Of a stretch of 16,066 bases of DNA, positions 14,241-16,066 are shown in pieces. The notes under the pieces were generated by a model that had not been told where the DNA came from, did no database searches, and saw only the letters and a list, made by a program, of their open reading frames with translations. Source of the stretch: an uncultured Lacibacter sp. (GTDB lineage Bacteria; Bacteroidota; Bacteroidia; Chitinophagales; Chitinophagaceae); assembly GCF_946479605.1 (NCBI RefSeq), contig NZ_CAMLGT010000054.1, forward strand, positions 1-16,066, in the 5' to 3' direction. The stretch's first letter is position 1; each line of letters starts with the position of its first letter. Position numbers and translations under genes: made by a program.

Positions 14241-16066
14241 ATGAGTTACTCTCCTTCCAATAAAATTAGAATCGTTACTGCTGCCAGTTTGTTCGATGGG
14301 CACGATGCAGCTATAAACATTATGCGCCGCATTATGCAAAGCAAAGGCGCCGAAATTATTCATCTCGGTCACAACCGCAGTGTACATGAAATTGTTGAAG
14401 CTGCCATTGAAGAAGATGCGCAGGGTATTGCCATTACCAGCTATCAAGGCGGGCACGTGGAATTTTTCAAATACATGAAAGACTTACTGGAGGAGAATGG
14501 TTGCGGCCACATCAAAATTGTCGGTGGCGGTGGCGGAACAATATTGCCCGATGAAATTGAAGAGCTGCATCAATACGGCATTACAAGAATTTATTCGCCC
14601 GATGATGGAAGGCACATGGGATTGGAAGGAATGATTGAAGATGTAATAAGGCAGTGTGATGTTTCACTCAACGGCAGTGGTGACTATAAAACACCGATGA
14701 CCTTAGGTGAGCTGAAAGATGTAAGAACGGTTGCACGGAAAATTACCAATGCGGAAAATGGAAACCAAAATTCCAAACTCCAAACTCCAAATTCCAATAT
14801 ACCTGTACTGGGTATCACAGGAACCGGCGGTGCAGGTAAATCATCGGTAACGGATGAGATTGTTCGTCGTTATTTAAATGCATTTACCGATAAAACCATT
14901 GCTGTTATTTCTGTTGATCCATCAAAGAAAAAAACAGGCGGTGCTTTGTTGGGCGATCGTATTCGTATGAACTCCATCTCCAGCCCACGTGCTTACATGC
15001 GCAGCCTTGCAACACGTGAAAGCGATAAAGCCTTAAGTGCGCATGTACAGGAAGCCATCGACATTTGCAAAGAAGCCGGTTTTGATTTTATTATTTTAGA
15101 AAGTGCAGGTGTTGGACAAAGTGATGCTTCAATTCTTGACTACTGTAATGTGAGTTTGTATGTGATGACACCGGAATACGGTGCAGCATCGCAACTCGAA
15201 AAGATCAACATGCTTGATTATGCCGATGTCATTGCCATCAACAAATTTGATAAGGCAGGTGCACTGGATGCATTGGCCGATGTGCGCAAACAATACAAAC
15301 GCAATCATCAACTGTTTATGGCGAAAGATGATGAATTGCCGATTGTTGGCACTATTGCTTCGCAGTTTAATGATGCAGGTGTAAATGAATTGTTTGAAAA
15401 AGTAATACAGGCTGTAGAAACAAAAACCAATGTAAAATTTGCCGGCGTTGAACATGTAGCACACAGAGATACGGTAAGTAAATCATTGATCATTCCACCT
15501 GCACGTGTGCGTTACCTCAGCGAAATTGCAGATACGGTTAAAGATTATAATCAGCTGGTGGAAGAGCAGGCCGCCATTGCTTCAAAAATTTATCAGTTGA
15601 AGGGAACGTTAGAGATTATTAAAGACAAAGCAGATGCTGCTTTGTTGGAAACCATCCAACAACAAATTCAATTTTATACAGATCAACAAACTCCCGTTGC
15701 AAAAAAACTCATTGCACATTGGCCCGAAAAAGTAAAAGCTTATCAGCAGGATTTTTATGAATACAAGGTGCGTGATAAAGTTATCAAGCAACCATTGTTC
15801 AGCACCAGCTTAAGTGGTTCACGTATTCCGAAAGTGGTGTTGCCGAAATACAAAGACTGGGGCGATCTACTCAAATGGCAGGCGCAGGAAAATGTGCCCG
15901 GCAGTTTTCCGTTTACCGCAGGTGTGTTTCCATTAAAGCGTGAAGGTGAAGACCCGACAAGAATGTTTGCCGGCGAAGGTGGCCCTGAACGTACCAACAA
16001 GCGTTTTCACTATGTATCACTCGATCAACCGGCCAAGCGTTTATCAACTGCATTCGACAGCGTAAC
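14241..16066 (+). CDS. icmF: Fused isobutyryl-CoA mutase IcmF, 3' end cut by window edge
   Basis: The first 608 residues are visible; full IcmF proteins are roughly 1,100. IcmF interconverts isobutyryl-CoA and n-butyryl-CoA with adenosylcobalamin in the cytoplasm. The N-terminal B12-binding domain (about 8-140) has DGHD at 19-22, with His21 as lower axial cobalt ligand, SYQGGHVEF, and VGGGGGT at 94-100. The middle MeaI-like G-protein chaperone domain has the P-loop GTGGAGKS (194-201), SVDPSKKKTGGALLGDRIRM, ESAGVGQSD (287-295) and NKFD (334-337). A helical linker leads to the start of the mutase domain (ENVPGSFPFTAGVFPLKREGEDPTRMFAGEG, about 551-580). Phe576 in RMFAG stands where methylmalonyl-CoA mutases have Tyr, favouring isobutyryl-CoA. 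The ATG at 14241 matches the family N-terminus. A 7-bp tandem repeat encodes the linker at 177-186. The gene lies 60 nt after the susCD terminator and is transcribed separately. Confidence 0.95.
   Translation, partial: MSYSPSNKIRIVTAASLFDGHDAAINIMRRIMQSKGAEIIHLGHNRSVHEIVEAAIEEDAQGIAITSYQGGHVEFFKYMKDLLEENGCGHIKIVGGGGGTILPDEIEELHQYGITRIYSPDDGRHMGLEGMIEDVIRQCDVSLNGSGDYKTPMTLGELKDVRTVARKITNAENGNQNSKLQTPNSNIPVLGITGTGGAGKSSVTDEIVRRYLNAFTDKTIAVISVDPSKKKTGGALLGDRIRMNSISSPRAYMRSLATRESDKALSAHVQEAIDICKEAGFDFIILESAGVGQSDASILDYCNVSLYVMTPEYGAASQLEKINMLDYADVIAINKFDKAGALDALADVRKQYKRNHQLFMAKDDELPIVGTIASQFNDAGVNELFEKVIQAVETKTNVKFAGVEHVAHRDTVSKSLIIPPARVRYLSEIADTVKDYNQLVEEQAAIASKIYQLKGTLEIIKDKADAALLETIQQQIQFYTDQQTPVAKKLIAHWPEKVKAYQQDFYEYKVRDKVIKQPLFSTSLSGSRIPKVVLPKYKDWGDLLKWQAQENVPGSFPFTAGVFPLKREGEDPTRMFAGEGGPERTNKRFHYVSLDQPAKRLSTAFDSV
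14763..14797 (+). repeat. 7-bp tandem repeat inside icmF
   Basis: Four consecutive heptamers, ATTCCAA, ACTCCAA, ACTCCAA and ATTCCAA (14770-14797), are preceded by a degenerate fifth, AAACCAA (14763-14769). They encode the Asn/Ser/Gln/Thr/Pro-rich stretch between the B12-binding and G-protein domains. Because the unit is not a multiple of three, gain or loss of one copy would shift the frame. Confidence 0.75.

Noticed and set aside
15129..15464. 111-residue minus-strand frame
   Set aside because: Antisense to the G-protein domain of icmF, which is conserved in sequence in the sense frame.

Overview
The window looks like chromosomal DNA of a Bacteroidota bacterium, most likely close to the Chitinophagaceae. 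The reasons are two SusC/SusD outer-membrane pairs with family-typical signal peptides and C-termini, Bacteroidota-style starts without clear Shine-Dalgarno sequences, A/T-rich leaders, and an IcmF-type fused acyl-CoA mutase. The placement below phylum level is inference. No tRNA, rRNA, CRISPR array, transposase, integrase or phage gene was seen.

Layout. (1) Bases 1-3559, minus strand: radA (DNA repair and recombination ATPase), then comF (phosphoribosyltransferase-like DNA-uptake protein), then a lipoprotein predicted to form a right-handed beta-helix that runs off the left edge. Gaps are short, so this is probably one transcription unit. (2) 3560-4057: a divergent intergenic region with a candidate radA promoter, a dyad-symmetric site and a strong hairpin in the predicted radA leader. 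(3) 4058-4750, plus strand: a membrane-anchored YugP-type zinc metallopeptidase. (4) 4861-9447: first susC-susD unit, from a putative 5' control element to an intrinsic terminator. (5) 9641-14178: second susC-susD unit, built the same way. (6) 14241-16066: the 5' part of icmF, cut by the right edge.

How the genes work together. Each SusC is a TonB-dependent outer-membrane transporter and each SusD is its surface lipoprotein lid; together they capture and import a glycan, peptide or other oligomer. No glycoside hydrolase, peptidase, sulfatase, sigma/anti-sigma pair or hybrid two-component sensor lies with them, so the substrate cannot be read from context. IcmF interconverts isobutyryl-CoA and butyryl-CoA using coenzyme B12 and is probably independent of the transporters. 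RadA and ComF both handle single-stranded DNA in recombination and natural transformation, so their pairing is functionally sensible.

No clearly new system is present. The best leads are: the two susCD units, alike at both ends (control element, signal peptide, SusD tail, terminator) but diverged in the middle; a 7-bp tandem repeat in the icmF linker; the structured radA leader; and the uncharacterised beta-helix lipoprotein next to comF.
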